NCBI RefSeq assembly: GCF_040183065.1
Contig: NC_091118.1
Span: 204,929,686 to 204,993,685 of the forward strand
Direction: 5' to 3'
Origin: Periplaneta americana
Taxonomy: Eukaryota > Arthropoda > Insecta > Blattodea > Blattidae
Length of the DNA stretch: 64,000 nt
Below are positions 34,832-46,029 of the stretch, one piece after another; the stretch's first letter is position 1; each line of letters opens with the position of its first letter. The position numbers and the translations under genes were made by a program. Under the pieces are notes generated by a model. It saw only the letters and a list, made by a program, of their open reading frames with translations, was not told the origin of the DNA and searched no databases.

Positions 34832-35522
34832 GATCACAGCAGGGGCGGCTCGTCCATAAGAGATGCGGAGCTGCAGCACTCCCTGCTTTGACAGGAAAAT
34901 AAAAATAATATTTATTTTAATTTGTAGAAGAATTGTTACAACTTTTATTGGTAAATTGCTTTATATTTCATCTGGCCGAGAGTATGTACTATTATCTTAT
35001 GCATTATCTTTTTGCGCGTCGACCGTACTGGAATTGACACTGCATTCAAAGTCGTCCTGGGATCTGCAGGGTGGGACAGATCATAGAGAGTGTGTCTTGT
35101 TAGGTCAGGGGTAGAGAGGTGAAGGGAAGCAGAGGGAAACTGCCGCTGTTTAAAACCCATATTTTGCTGCAGTGGCTTGCAGAGCCAGGCGACAAGGGAA
35201 GATCTTTCCTCCCCTCTCACACCGCTATTGTAATGCTACGTCAAATGGATTCTGTATTCCCTTGAAAGCTAATGACAAAATTTTTATTTTCTCTTCACAT
35301 ACTTATTATTGTAGAATCTTATCGAGTTGATATAACGAAATTAATATTCTCCTTTGCCTTATTATTACGTATATATCCAGTCTCCAGCAGAACCTAATAT
35401 TTGCTTTAATTCAAAATAATTGAACGAGTATAATCCTTTTGATATAGCACGGAAAGAGACTTCTTTTCCAGTTTTAGAAAACTGTTGACTATCGGTATAG
35501 CTCAGTGTTGCTTTGGTGTGAC

Positions 35523-35920
35523 GTTTTAGTAACCTACCGTAACTTAACCAGTGCAAATGTGCAAGCATGAGTGTGTGTGAATTACAGAATATTAATTTTA
35601 TTTTTCTCAACTTTCCCTTGCGGAGAAAATTGATGTAATGAAGTGAAATTAAAGGGTCGTTCGTTACCCGACTTAAATCTTACTCAAGCCTCATCCAGCC
35701 GAAATAGTGCATATATGTAAGTGTGACTTTTAGTACCGTAACTTAACCAGTGCAAATGTGCAAGCATGAGTGTGTGTGAATTACAGAATATTAATTTTAT
35801 TTTTCTCAACTTTCCCTTGCGGAGAAAATTGATTAATGAAGTGAAATTAAAGGGTCGTTCGTTACCCGACTTAAATCTTACTCAAGCTTCATCCAGCCGA
35901 AATAGTGCATATATGTAAGG
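35523..35920. repeat. 199-bp tandem duplication
   Basis: cgtaacttaaccagtgcaaa at 35538 recurs at 35737, and the two units differ by only a few bases. Its low divergence suggests a recent event inside the hAT element. Confidence 0.93.
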
Positions 35921-35989
35921 AAGTATAACAATGAAATTTAAGCTGAGCATTTGTGGTTGCCTCCTCTTCGGTGGTGATACTGCATAGAC

Positions 35990-36520
35990 TAGGAATGGTG
36001 TGACAGATTTAGGACATTTGCCCCTAAAAATTAAAAAGCACGAATCTTCGGAATTTCGCCTGAAAAATGTTGTTTCATTGGTTATGTTAGGCAAAACTAA
36101 TATTGCTGCGCAATTAAGTGAAACGAACAGAACAAACATTCTCAAACATAAAAAAGAAGTGAGAAAAAATCGTGAAATTATTTTTTTAAAATATTGATTG
36201 TATCAAATTTTGTGGCCAATATGAACTTCCCCTTAGGAGACATGATGAAAAAACGATTCGAAGGACTCTGGTGTATTTCGTGGGTTGCTACAGTTCGTGA
36301 GTAATCTAAACGGCTCTCTCAAAAATCATTTGGAACATGCCACTGTTTAAAGGTAATTCTAAGACAATTCAGAATGAACTGGTAGATTGCAAGTTGAGCG
36401 TCCGCCGATCAGAAATTCAGACTGAAATCGGTGGTATTAATTTTTTTAGCGATTAGCAAATGATGCCACAGACATCTCCCAACTAAGTCAGAAAGTTTTG
36501 GTTTTTCTATATGCAGTGCA
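35990..36520 (+). pseudogene. ZMYM1/DUF4371-type hAT transposase fragment
   Basis: Open frame 36000-36196 reads TDLGHLPLKIKKHESSEFRL then NVVSLVMLGKTNIAAQLSE, the region before the RNase H-like core of ZMYM1-type hAT proteins. After a stop, shifted frames give FVS/NLNGSL-like text and NDATDISQLSQKVL near 36457-36500, matching the usual DATDIS catalytic-aspartate block. Several frame breaks and loss of everything downstream make it dead. Confidence 0.72.
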
Positions 36521-36829
36521 TTTATTTTTTTCCTATACTGATTAGTAATGATATCAAGAAGTGAAATTTGTATGTACCGAAATCTACTGCAGCTCTCCCA
36601 ATCCACAACTTCACGAGCCGCCACTGGATCACATAAATTAACTGTAGGCCTAACTACTTTAGGCTTACGTTAAAATCTAATGCAAATCTGTCTTTTATCG
36701 AATGACTCTTCCACATAAACATCACTTACGTCAGATAATGTCATATGACTCAAAACATCTTTCACTGATGTAGTGTCTTTACCAAAGTTCAAAGTCTGTT
36801 TCAAGTTAGATTGACAAATAATTCCTGTA

Positions 36830-37500
36830 CAGTAGAACCTCTATTATCCATGGTTATGAAGGGGGTGGACTGAACGGTTAATCGAAAAGGTCGGATAATC
36901 GTACTACAAAATATTTTCATGGATTAAGAGCATAATAGTTTCTAATTTGAAACTCCCACTATACTGCAACCACTTCATACTACACACTACACAACATAAT
37001 ATGCTGGTAATGATTAATGAAAACATAAAAACAGTGAAATACAGTAATACGTAGCGCTTTATTCTTGTTTCATTTTTACTAAATCGTGCACATTTCTACT
37101 GCCAATCATATATTCTTATGCGAGATGAGCCACGGTTTTTTTCTTTCTCAAACCGCTAACACGTTTTCTTTTGACATTTTTTGCACAGAGTGATAAAATT
37201 ATGCACGAGTTTTCAATTGTGTGGAAGTTCTTGGAATCATTTCTTTGAAAAGAGATAGTGACTATTTTACAAGTTGCGAGAAACACCCCCTCCTAAAAGT
37301 GTTTCTACTACCAGTAATGGTAGCATTCCTATTACATACTATGTAACGGTAAAGACCGGTAATGACTTCTGTAGAAAAAATGCGTACTAATATAGACTAA
37401 ATACTGTACTTCGTATTTTTTTGCAAAAAAAAACAAGAGAAAGATAGTCGGATAATCCACAAATCGGTTAATAGGGTGGCGGATAATCGAGGTTCTACTC
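36830..37500. mobile_element. pogo/Tigger-like MITE, 671 bp
   Basis: The termini CAGTAGAACCTCTATTATCC and GGATAATCGAGGTTCTACTC are flanked by TA (36828-36829, 37501-37502). No ORF of note. Confidence 0.85.
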
Positions 37501-37502
37501 TA

Positions 37503-38089
37503 CTTTCTTTTCTGTTACTGAAAGTTGCGTATTCGTCATCCACTCTGCAACTGTAACATTATACAAATTCCTCGTGAAAATTATCTATGAAGACATCTTG
37601 TGTGCAATGCATTGTACCAAGAGATCTGTACAGAAACATACAGCTCTCATCACTTGACAAGTTCTTAATACATTTCCCTAAGAAGCTCATAAAAGACTAT
37701 ATTTTGATCATTTTCAAGCATATTGCACCACTTTTTCTTGTAGACTTAAGGATTGTTAGTCACTTAAGAAACCGATTCTTAACGTTTCTCAATCATTTGT
37801 CAAAAAATTGTACAAAAAATCAAGAAGGAACATGTGTACCGATTTTTAACTGGATCACAATTGTATTCTTGTATATTTCAAAGATCTAATAATACTTTAT
37901 TAAGTATTATTAAATGTTGTTGGAAATATTGACTAGTAGACAAAGCATTTGGACACAATGACCACAAGCTTGAGGGAAATCACTAAATGGCTTACAGAAA
38001 ACTGACAAGTTTGCTCAAAGACACTTGTCCCAAAAATCAAGGTTACTGCTGAAAATGTGTATTTTTTCGAAAACAAATTCTTTTTCTCA
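37503..38089. other. Unassigned; orphan 100-codon frame 37587-37889 (+)
   Basis: The frame (MKTSCVQCIVPRDLYRNIQL ...) is AT-driven and has no recognised domain. Not called a gene. Confidence 0.3.
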
Positions 38090-38097
38090 TTCATATG

Positions 38098-39184
38098 TAG
38101 GGACTGGATTTTTATGTAATTACATATTATGTTCCTTTCAACTTAACCGTATATAAATAATAAATCTTTGCGAATATTGTAATTACCATTAATATATTAA
38201 AATTTGGTACTACATATTTTTACATATTTACTCCACATTACATATTATGGCTTGGTATTACATAAATCTACATATTTAGGGGGTGTATTCATTTTTACTT
38301 TTCTAAAAGAAAAAAAGAAAAGAAAAAAACTTCTGCAGGGGAAGTTTACAATTTGAAATACACAGATTTAAAAAGCCTTTTTATCTACCCAAGAAAAGAT
38401 ATATTTCGGGACGAAACATTACGTCCTTCGTTCCAGCAAGTAATAGAGGCACTCACTCCATACCGTCCACTGTAAATATGAGTGAACAAAAAGCAATCTT
38501 TCTCATGCAAGTACCTTGTATTGTAAAAATCACTCAGAAAGAAGCGTAGTCTTCATGTGGTGGAGTAGGACGAGGACGACATGATTTGTCTCGAACTATA
38601 AATGTCCTGCACACGTCTTAACAAGCCGTTCCCATACAATTTTCAACCTTACTCACCCTCTTCCTAATCCTTCCATGGAAAACCCGAGTCAAGTCTGACA
38701 TGAGCCACAATAAAGTAGCCGACTTTTGGAAAGAAGCTGGAGTAAAGGAACAAACTGGAAAGATGTTGAAAGATTAAAATAAATAATCCAGTAAAGCGAA
38801 ACAGTGCTTGCAGTACTGTTGTGTCATTCATTTCACTCAGTTCTCCAGTTTAAATACTTACAGTATAAAGTGCAAATGAGTTTATCTACTGCTTTTAACT
38901 AACTAAAATGACCCCTGTATCTTCATCCCTAACGACAAAAATAATATAATGGATTGCGATGTATGAAGCTTTCACTACAGATGGAAAAATAGTAATGTGT
39001 GCGGTAAAGATGTCAGTTTCTCTATGAAATCACAACTGGAGAGTTTTACCTATCCCATACCTGCCAGATATTGATATTAAATGTTTTCTTGATTTTACAT
39101 ATTTTGGTACATATTCAGCTAATTTTTCTTACATAAATATGTACATATTTCACACCTGGATATTACATAAAAATCCGGTCCCTA
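38098..39184. mobile_element. Non-autonomous hAT element, 1.09 kb
   Basis: The termini TAGGGACTGGATTTTTATGT and ATAAAAATCCGGTCCCTA are flanked by a perfect 8-bp TTCATATG (38090-38097, 39185-39192). The end fits the hAT YARNG rule. ACATATT words are clustered near both ends, as expected for transposase-binding subterminal repeats. A small relic (MSHNKVADFWKEAGVKEQTG near 38700) is present. Confidence 0.9.
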
Positions 39185-39371
39185 TTCATATGTTACCTCT
39201 TTACACTTCTCTGAGGAATTAAACCAAACAGTGTACTACGAATTGTGTCCCAAATACATTAAAATGCATTTGAAGCAAAATAAAGAAAACACTTATGGAG
39301 TGTTATGGAATTACCTTGGACAATAAAAAGTCAAAGTAACATCAAACATTTTTTTAGAATTAGTCATCTTA

Positions 39372-40252
39372 AGGGGAGAGGATGGTATTTTTTAAAACTT
39401 TTTTCCTATTTGGTGTAAAATTTTAATTTTTTGTGTGTAGAGAGCTCATAGCTGTGGCAACTCAACCAAATAAAAATATTTTGAAAAAAAAATTATGTGG
39501 GGGCCCAAATTTGAAAAAAAAAATATATACCCAATGGAGGTTTGTACTAATACCGATATATCTAAACCGTTTTTAAAGATAGATTCAAACAGTTTTCGCA
39601 ATATATTTGCAAAAGCATGTTCTACAATCTGTCTGTAACAGAATTTTGATATTAGTCCCTACGTTTGTAAAATAAATAATTAAATTTTAATAACACTTTT
39701 CTGATTTCCTTTCTTGCAAACAAACGGACGTATTTTTAAAATGAAATCAATTAACAAAATTTTCTTACAGAGAAAAGTTTCCTAATAGTCTAAAGAAGGT
39801 GTGTTCTAAATTTCATTCCTGTATCTTTAATAGTTCAGAAATTATATCCATTTTTGTCTAGCAATGTAGCAAAAAAAAATGAAGTTGCTGGAAACCGATA
39901 AAAGCGGGCGTGTGATTTAAAAATCCATAGCGCAGGAAGTTTAAAAATGACGTCTCAACATCCGATAAGGGCACAAATACCCACAAACTGTTTTGCAATG
40001 CATTCCACACATATCAAAAGGGTATTTTAAAGAAAAAAAAATTTTAATTTAATTACCGGAAAAAAACAGTAAAAGTGGGCGAGTGATTTAAAAATCCATA
40101 ATGCAGGAAGTTTAAAAATGGCGACTCAGATAAGAGCACAAATACCTACAAAATGTTATGCTATGCATTCCACACATAGCCTATCACAGAGTATTTTAAA
40201 GATTTTTTTTTAATTTACTCATTTTTCACCAAAAAATACCATCCTCTCCCCT
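39372..40252. mobile_element. TA-flanked palindrome-ended element at the F-box 2 stop codon
   Basis: AGGGGAGAGGATGGTATTTT is mirrored at the right end. TA flanks at 39370-39371 and 40253-40254. The interior has a ~171-bp imperfect tandem duplication (39896-40033 and 40067-40201). The right TA plus the first element base spell the TAA stop of the neighbouring F-box gene. Confidence 0.9.
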
Positions 40253-41565
40253 TAATCATCATCACCAACAACATATCTTCCTGTTAATTTCAAATGCGGC
40301 ATTTTCTTCAACAATCTGTCCCACACTTCATCGTTCACTCTACATGCATATATCACAAGCTCTCTCAAGTGAACAAGATGTGATGGAATCAAGTGAAAAT
40401 TATTGCCTGTGAAACCAGAATCACTTATATCTAAAACCCTTAAGTTTTTGCACTTGAGCACACTTGGAAGTAGAGAATCATTAAAGTTAACAGAACACGA
40501 CAAATCAAGCTCCTGTAAGTTAGGGCAACCAGCTGCTACATATTCCAGACACTTTGCTGTCACTTCCGAACTACCAGAAAGGCTCAGACATCTCAGGTTC
40601 TTGCAGTTACCAATGTGTTTAAACCCTCCTTCTAACACATGCTTCGTGCCGCGTACAGTAAGCTCAAGGAGTTGCGGACAATTCTTCACAACAGTCCTCA
40701 AGTCATACGCTATATACCCTAGCTTGGTTACATTGGACAAATGACCTCGTACAAATAATCTAGGAACTGCTCTAAACTCCTCTTTAGTAAGATCATTCAG
40801 CATTAAAGTCTTCAAATTCGTGAGATTTCTTAAGAGTTTAATGTTACTGGAAGCATTATTTGAAGAATGGCCAAGAGTATCGAGATGTAAGTGTTCCAAG
40901 TTCTTACACTGTGTAAGACATTTATAGGATTCAAACGATAAGCACAACTTGGACCGAAAAGAAGACAGTTGTGTTTGCTTCTTTGTTAGGAAATACCTAA
41001 TGTCTTCGTCATTAAACATACAGGCCCCTAAATCCATATGTTGCAAAGAAAGACATCCATCAGCAATTGGTTTCAGTACGACATCTGGTACTAAATGTAT
41101 ATGTCTGTCAGTGAAACTTAAGTGGGATAGATTCTGAAGACCGCTCATTAGTCGGGGAAATTGTAGTGCAGTATCTTCTTTGAGGTAAGGAATTGCTAAT
41201 TTCTTTATATTAGGAAATGAGTTCACAATTTTTCCCAGCAAAGAACAGTCAAGCGTATGGGTTGCACTCAAATGCAAATATTCAATATCTTCACAGTACG
41301 CGCATAATGTGTTAATAATCAGTTCTGTGTTCCTTCCTCCAGTGTCCACATAAGCCTTCAGGCATGGCGCGTTTTCCAAGATGTGCACTCTCTCTTCATC
41401 CAGCATGCCATCATCAGGTTCGAACATACTCTCTTTCCACAACTTCTTATCTTGAGACAGCTCCTTCCATCGAGAGTTCACATGTTGTACAGACAGTGCC
41501 AAATCTTTCCAGTCCAAATACGAGAATATCTTCAGTATCACTTCATCTGGTAGCAGATCAGCCAT
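40252..41565 (-). CDS. F-box/LRR protein 2 (FBXL-like), 437 aa
   Basis: The F-box is at residues 2-46 (LLPDEVILKIFSYLDWKDLA ... KELSQDKKLWKESMF), followed by leucine-rich repeats (IEYLHLSATHTL, LQHMDLGACMF, LRCLSLSGSSEV, LQELDLSCSVNF). It is a likely SCF ubiquitin-ligase receptor. I take the ATG at 41565, which matches the start of the paralogue. The longer frame upstream begins at TTG and runs into a splice acceptor (TTTTGTTTCAG, AG at 41607-41606), so a 5' UTR intron ends 40 nt before the ATG. The last codon TAA is built from a TA target duplication plus the first base of the element at 39372-40252. The native C-terminus may therefore have been slightly different. Strongly similar to 18794-20122 along its length. 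Confidence 0.93.
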   Translation of the reverse strand: MADLLPDEVILKIFSYLDWKDLALSVQHVNSRWKELSQDKKLWKESMFEPDDGMLDEERVHILENAPCLKAYVDTGGRNTELIINTLCAYCEDIEYLHLSATHTLDCSLLGKIVNSFPNIKKLAIPYLKEDTALQFPRLMSGLQNLSHLSFTDRHIHLVPDVVLKPIADGCLSLQHMDLGACMFNDEDIRYFLTKKQTQLSSFRSKLCLSFESYKCLTQCKNLEHLHLDTLGHSSNNASSNIKLLRNLTNLKTLMLNDLTKEEFRAVPRLFVRGHLSNVTKLGYIAYDLRTVVKNCPQLLELTVRGTKHVLEGGFKHIGNCKNLRCLSLSGSSEVTAKCLEYVAAGCPNLQELDLSCSVNFNDSLLPSVLKCKNLRVLDISDSGFTGNNFHLIPSHLVHLRELVIYACRVNDEVWDRLLKKMPHLKLTGRYVVGDDD

Positions 41566-41671
41566 CTTGGAATCGAAATGACTGGGCTGCAGCGCACACA
41601 CCAAACTGAAACAAAATTTGTAAATTTATCCATTTTGAATCTTGCGTACACTACTTTTAACACTTGAATAT

Positions 41672-42607
41672 AATTAATTGATTAACTAGCGGACTTACTC
41701 GTGTTAATTATGTAAGATTTGTGCGGCTTACAGCTCTTTCAGTGCTTCACGCACCATCATCAGAGCCTACTAGATCACGGCGTCATCTCGAACTTCTCTG
41801 CCTGTTATGTGAGTGTGTTTGATTGTTGAAAGTGTTGAAGAGTGGAGTCAAATAGTGTGTGTGTGTACTGAAATTGATCTGTGTGTTGAGAATTTGATCG
41901 GGGTGTGTTTTAGTGTGTTTGTATATTTCGTATTGTTCTAGTGTGTTGAGTTTTTGGTTCTTGGGTTGTATGTGTAGGATTTCCATGTCCGTATTTATGT
42001 TATTGTATGTATGGTTAGCATTGGTTATGTGATCGGCATATGTAGATGTATTGTGTCCTCTGGTTATTCCTTTAATGTGTTCTTTGTAGCGTGTTTGGAA
42101 TGATCTGCCTGTCTGTCCTACGTAGAACTTATCGCAACTATTACATGTGAGTTTGTATACACCTGTGTGGTCGTATTTATTTGTTTGTGTTTTTTGTGTG
42201 TTGAGATGTCTTTGTAGTGTGTTTTCTGTTCTGTATGTTATGTTGTATTTCTGCTTTCTGAATGAAGATGCGATCTTATGTGTGCTTTTGTTTTCATATT
42301 TTAGTGTGATGTATTTCTTGTGTTCTTGTGTTTGTGTTGTGTTTTGCGATTTTTTATGTTTGTTAAGTTTTTGTTTTAGAAAAATACGAAATATACAAAC
42401 ACACTAAAACACACCCCGATCAAATTCTCAACACACAGATCAATTTCAGTACACACACACTATTTGACTCCACTCTTCAACACCTTTCAACAATCAAACA
42501 CACCCACATAACAGGCAGAGAAGTTCGAGATGACGCCGTGATCTAGTAGGCTCTAGCCGCACAAATCTTACATAATTAACACGAGTAAGTCCACTAGTTA
42601 ATCAATT
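41672..42607 (-). mobile_element. Penelope-like element fragment, copy 2, with long inverted ends
   Basis: Sequence 41672-41935 is repeated inverted at about 42380-42607, apart from a ~34-bp gap. The arms include both non-coding ends (attatgtaagatttgtgcgg) and the last ~45 codons of the ORF. It lies upstream of F-box gene 2, probably inside its 5' intron or promoter region. Confidence 0.85.
41783..42392 (-). pseudogene. GIY-YIG endonuclease domain of a Penelope-like ORF, 5'-truncated
   Basis: A continuous frame with no start codon until 41986 encodes QKYNITYRTENTLQRHLNTQ, then HTGVYKLTCNSCDKFYVG, GQTGRSFQTRYKEHIKG, YADHITNANHTY and finally EILHIQPKNQKLNTLEQYE. GVY and YVG are the GIY-YIG core, the R of RSFQTRY and the E of LEQYE are the expected catalytic residues, and the CNSC pair matches the zinc-binding insert seen in Penelope elements. 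The domain itself appears intact, but the reverse transcriptase is gone. Confidence 0.85.
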
Positions 42608-43002
42608 AGTTTATTTCTTCTACATTTTGCTTAAATTCAGTAACACAGCCCTCGATTAGATTCTTTCTTTTTTCTGTATGTCTGATTGTTTATGTTATAG
42701 GATGGCAAAGAATATCAGAATACCGGACCTAAATAACGTAAGACATTACAGGAGTGTATACGTGGATGTCAGCAGGAGATTCTAGTTTGTATGTGCTATT
42801 TTGCTACAACATATATTGATATTTATATTTGTCAGTCAACTTTACAATTCATAGTTATGGTGGACCTTTACATTTCTGCTTTTCGATCCCACTATCACTT
42901 TAGTATCTCCCTTTTATGTTAATATATTAATTTGTCACGTACTTTCTGATTACTTCCCACTCTTCTGTTTTAACTGAATTGCAGTCTATCCTTCCCTATC
43001 TA
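42608..43002. other. Unassigned
   Basis: No gene recognised. Confidence 0.4.
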
Positions 43003-44280
43003 TACTTACTTACTGGCTTTTAAGGAACACGGAGGTTCATTGCCGCCCTCACATAAGCCCGCCATTGGTCCCTATCCTGAGCAAGATTAATCCAGTCTCT
43101 ACAATCATATCCCACCTCCCTCAAATCCATTTTAATATTATCTTCTCACCTACGTCTCGGCCTCCCCAAAATTCTTTTTCCCTCTGGCCTCCAAACTAAC
43201 ACTCTATATGCATTTCTGGATTCGCCCATACGTGCTACATGTGCTGCCCATCTCAAACGTCTGGATTTTATGTTCCTAATTATGTCAGGTAAAGAATATA
43301 ATGCGTGCAGCTCTGCGTTGTGTAACTTTCTCCATTCTCCTGTAACTTCATCCCTCTTAGCCCCAAATATTTTCCTAAGCACCCTATTCTCAAACACCCT
43401 TAATCTCTGTTCCTCTCTCAAAGTGAGAGTCCAAGTTTCACAACCATACAGAACAACCGGTAATATAACTGTTTTATAAATTCTAACTTTCAGATATTTT
43501 GACAGAAGACTAGATGATAAAAGCTTCTCAACCGAATAATAACACGCATTTCCCATATTTATTCTGCGTTTAATTTCCTCCCGAGTGTCATTTATATTTT
43601 TGTTACTGTTGCTCAAGATATTCGAATTTTTCCACCTCTTCGAAAGATAAATCTCCAATTTTTATAGTTCCATTTCGTACAATATTTTGGTCACGAGACA
43701 TAATCATATACTTAGTCTTTTCGGGATTTACTTCCAACCCTATCGCTTTACTTGCTTCAACAAGAATTTCCGCGTTTTCCCTAATCGTTTGTGGATTTTC
43801 TCCTAACATATTCACGTCATCCGCATAGACAAAAAGCTGATGTAACCCGTTCAATTCCAAACCCTCTGTGTTATCCTGAACTTTCCTAATGGCATATTCT
43901 AGAGCGAAGTTAAAAAGTAAGGGCGATAGTGCATCTCCCTGCTTTAGCCCGCAGTGAATTGGAAAAGCATCAGATAGAAACTGGCCTATACGGACTCTGC
44001 TGTAAGTTTCACTAAGACACATTTTAATTAATCGAATTAGTTTCTTGGGAATACCAAATTCAATAACAATATTATATAAATCTTCTCTCTTAACCGAGTC
44101 ATACGCCTTTTTGAAATCTATGAATAACTGATGTACTGTACCCTTATATTCCCATTTTTTCTCCAATATCTGTCGAATACAAAAAAATCTGATCAATAGT
44201 CGATCTATTACGCCTAAAACCACATTGGTGATCCCCAATAATTTCATCTACATATGGAGTTAATCTTCCAGGTATCTTGT
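43003..44280 (-). mobile_element. RTE-type LINE, 5'-truncated, RT palm preserved
   Basis: Contains RT motifs [40 protein letters not shown] and the catalytic [10 protein letters not shown], then the C-terminal region to RRR near 43146, with the rest and the tail (actggcttttaaggaacacg) reaching 43003. There are frameshifts in a T7 run near 44190 and again near 43605-43655. Dead copy; the sister copies are at 6281-8890 and 11695-12197. Confidence 0.92.
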
Positions 44281-44414
44281 TATATTAATAAATATTAATT
44301 CATTCAGGTAAATGTTAAGGTAAATATTAATTCATTCAGGTAAAACAGATATTACATTAGAGCATGACATAGTTTAAATATGCTGTCATGAAGAAATATT
44401 ATGTACTGTTGGTG

Positions 44415-44678
44415 ACTCAGGAGAAGACGAGAGCGGACTGAGGAGGAAGGGATGTGAACAGATAACGTACGACAATACGTGCAATATTTGTGCTGCAGTA
44501 AGCGGAAACATTAGGTCTCCTTCTGTTCAACTTAGCTTTAATTTCCATCGCATTGTTACTCATGTTTCCTGCACGAGTAATAACCTGGCTACTGGGATGC
44601 TTATCTGAGCGATGTTTATAATAATCAACAGCGATAGTCAAGAAGGTCACATTCTTTCCGCTCGTCTTCTCCTGAGTA
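44415..44678. mobile_element. Short TIR element (MITE), 264 bp
   Basis: ACTCAGGAGAAGACGAGAGC at the left is inverted at the right. Part of the interior (gtttataataatcaacagcg) resembles 24665-24690. The target duplication is not clear. Confidence 0.7.
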
Positions 44679-45230
44679 ACGGACAGTCGATACACTGGCA
44701 TTCAAAGATACCTGACTCCACTAATCGACAGTGATCGATAATTTGTTGTGTAAATGTGTAGTTATTACTTCTATGAACAGATGGCGAAGATAACAGTCAG
44801 TTTTGACAACGTACACAAATATACCGGCATTATAGAATTCAACATTTCAACCTTCGCTGCTGATTGTAAAACAACACTGGGTTTAGCTGGAAGCTGCTAA
44901 TATTGTTAATTATGAGAATAGTTTATGCTTAACCTACATCAGCATTTTCCCGAACACTTTTTAACCACCCCAATAATGGTCCAGAACTATTTCAAAGTTT
45001 GTTAATTTTTTATATCTTTTGTTCTGACTTATCCCATGCTTAGAAAGTTCGCTTACACGATCATAGAATCGTAGGTCAGATATCTTTGAACCCCAGTGTA
45101 CATAGCAGCTTGAGGTTAGTATAGATATAATCGAGAACCTTCTTATACAGAGTGAAAGTAATATAACTCTGTAGATTTTAACAGCTTATTCCTTCGATAT
45201 GGTATCCCCATGCTCTGAAATGGCCGGAAA
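44679..45230. other. Unassigned
   Basis: Sequence between a MITE and the large hAT element, with no gene recognised. Confidence 0.4.
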
Positions 45231-46029
45231 GTGTAAACTAGAGTCGGGCAAACAGCCTCTTACTCCCGCTCGTCTCGCAGGCGATACTAGCTGGCCGATA
45301 ACGCCAGTTCCGAGAATCGTATTCTCGAGATTCCCACTCTCGGGAACGAGGAATACCGGGTCCCGGCCTGTTATCGCACGGCCGACTTATCGTTATGAAA
45401 TGCGTACACTGACTGCCGGCTTAATTACCGCTCATCACAACAACTCGTGATTCTTATTGAAATGTTAATGTTTATAAAGTGTGTAGGCTACACAATAATA
45501 CAACATATTATGATGACGACATTCTTGTAGAATTCACATTATTTTAATTAACTCTTGCCTTTCTCGGGAGACAAAATATTGCAGCATTTTCAGTATTTGC
45601 CTAAGCTCTTCAATAACAAGCTGTGATTGGATCTATAACGTGTTTTCTTGTTATCAGTATTTCGTTCACATTGTTTTTATTCATTCAATAGTGTTTTTGA
45701 ATACCGCTATTGTAATGGATATACAAGAGTGTATATTTACAATAGTAAGTAAAAGCTAGTCCGCCTCCTTGATCTGATCAAGATGGACCCAGTTCGATTC
45801 TCGGTCGTGAAGTCAGGGGTATTTAATTCGGACCTCTTCACGGGGACTGGTTGTCTGTCCATTGTCCAAGTGTGTGTGATGTCTCGCAGTGCCCCCCCCC
45901 CCGAATACTCTGACCCAGTAAAAGGGGAAGTCCTGCAGTGTGTGCATGTGTTCAATATATTTGTGGGTCTAGGTGCAATAAGCCTCAGGCTACGGTTCCG
46001 AAATTAGTAAAAATAAAAGCTAATTAAAC

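Larger units (their letters stand above)
34840..36626 (+). mobile_element. hAT element, ZMYM1-type, internally deleted
   Basis: The termini CAGGGGCGGCTCGT and ACGAGCCGCCACTG are flanked by GATCACAG / GATCACAT (34832-34839, 36627-36634; one mismatch). It contains a ZMYM1-like coding relic and a 199-bp tandem duplication near 35523-35920. Confidence 0.87.

Noticed and set aside
37587-37889. 100-codon ORF as a gene
   Set aside because: AT-driven, no domain, no neighbouring exon signals.
41566-41604. Longer N-terminus for F-box gene 2
   Set aside because: It would start at TTG, and the extension overlaps a splice acceptor and has no counterpart in the paralogue.
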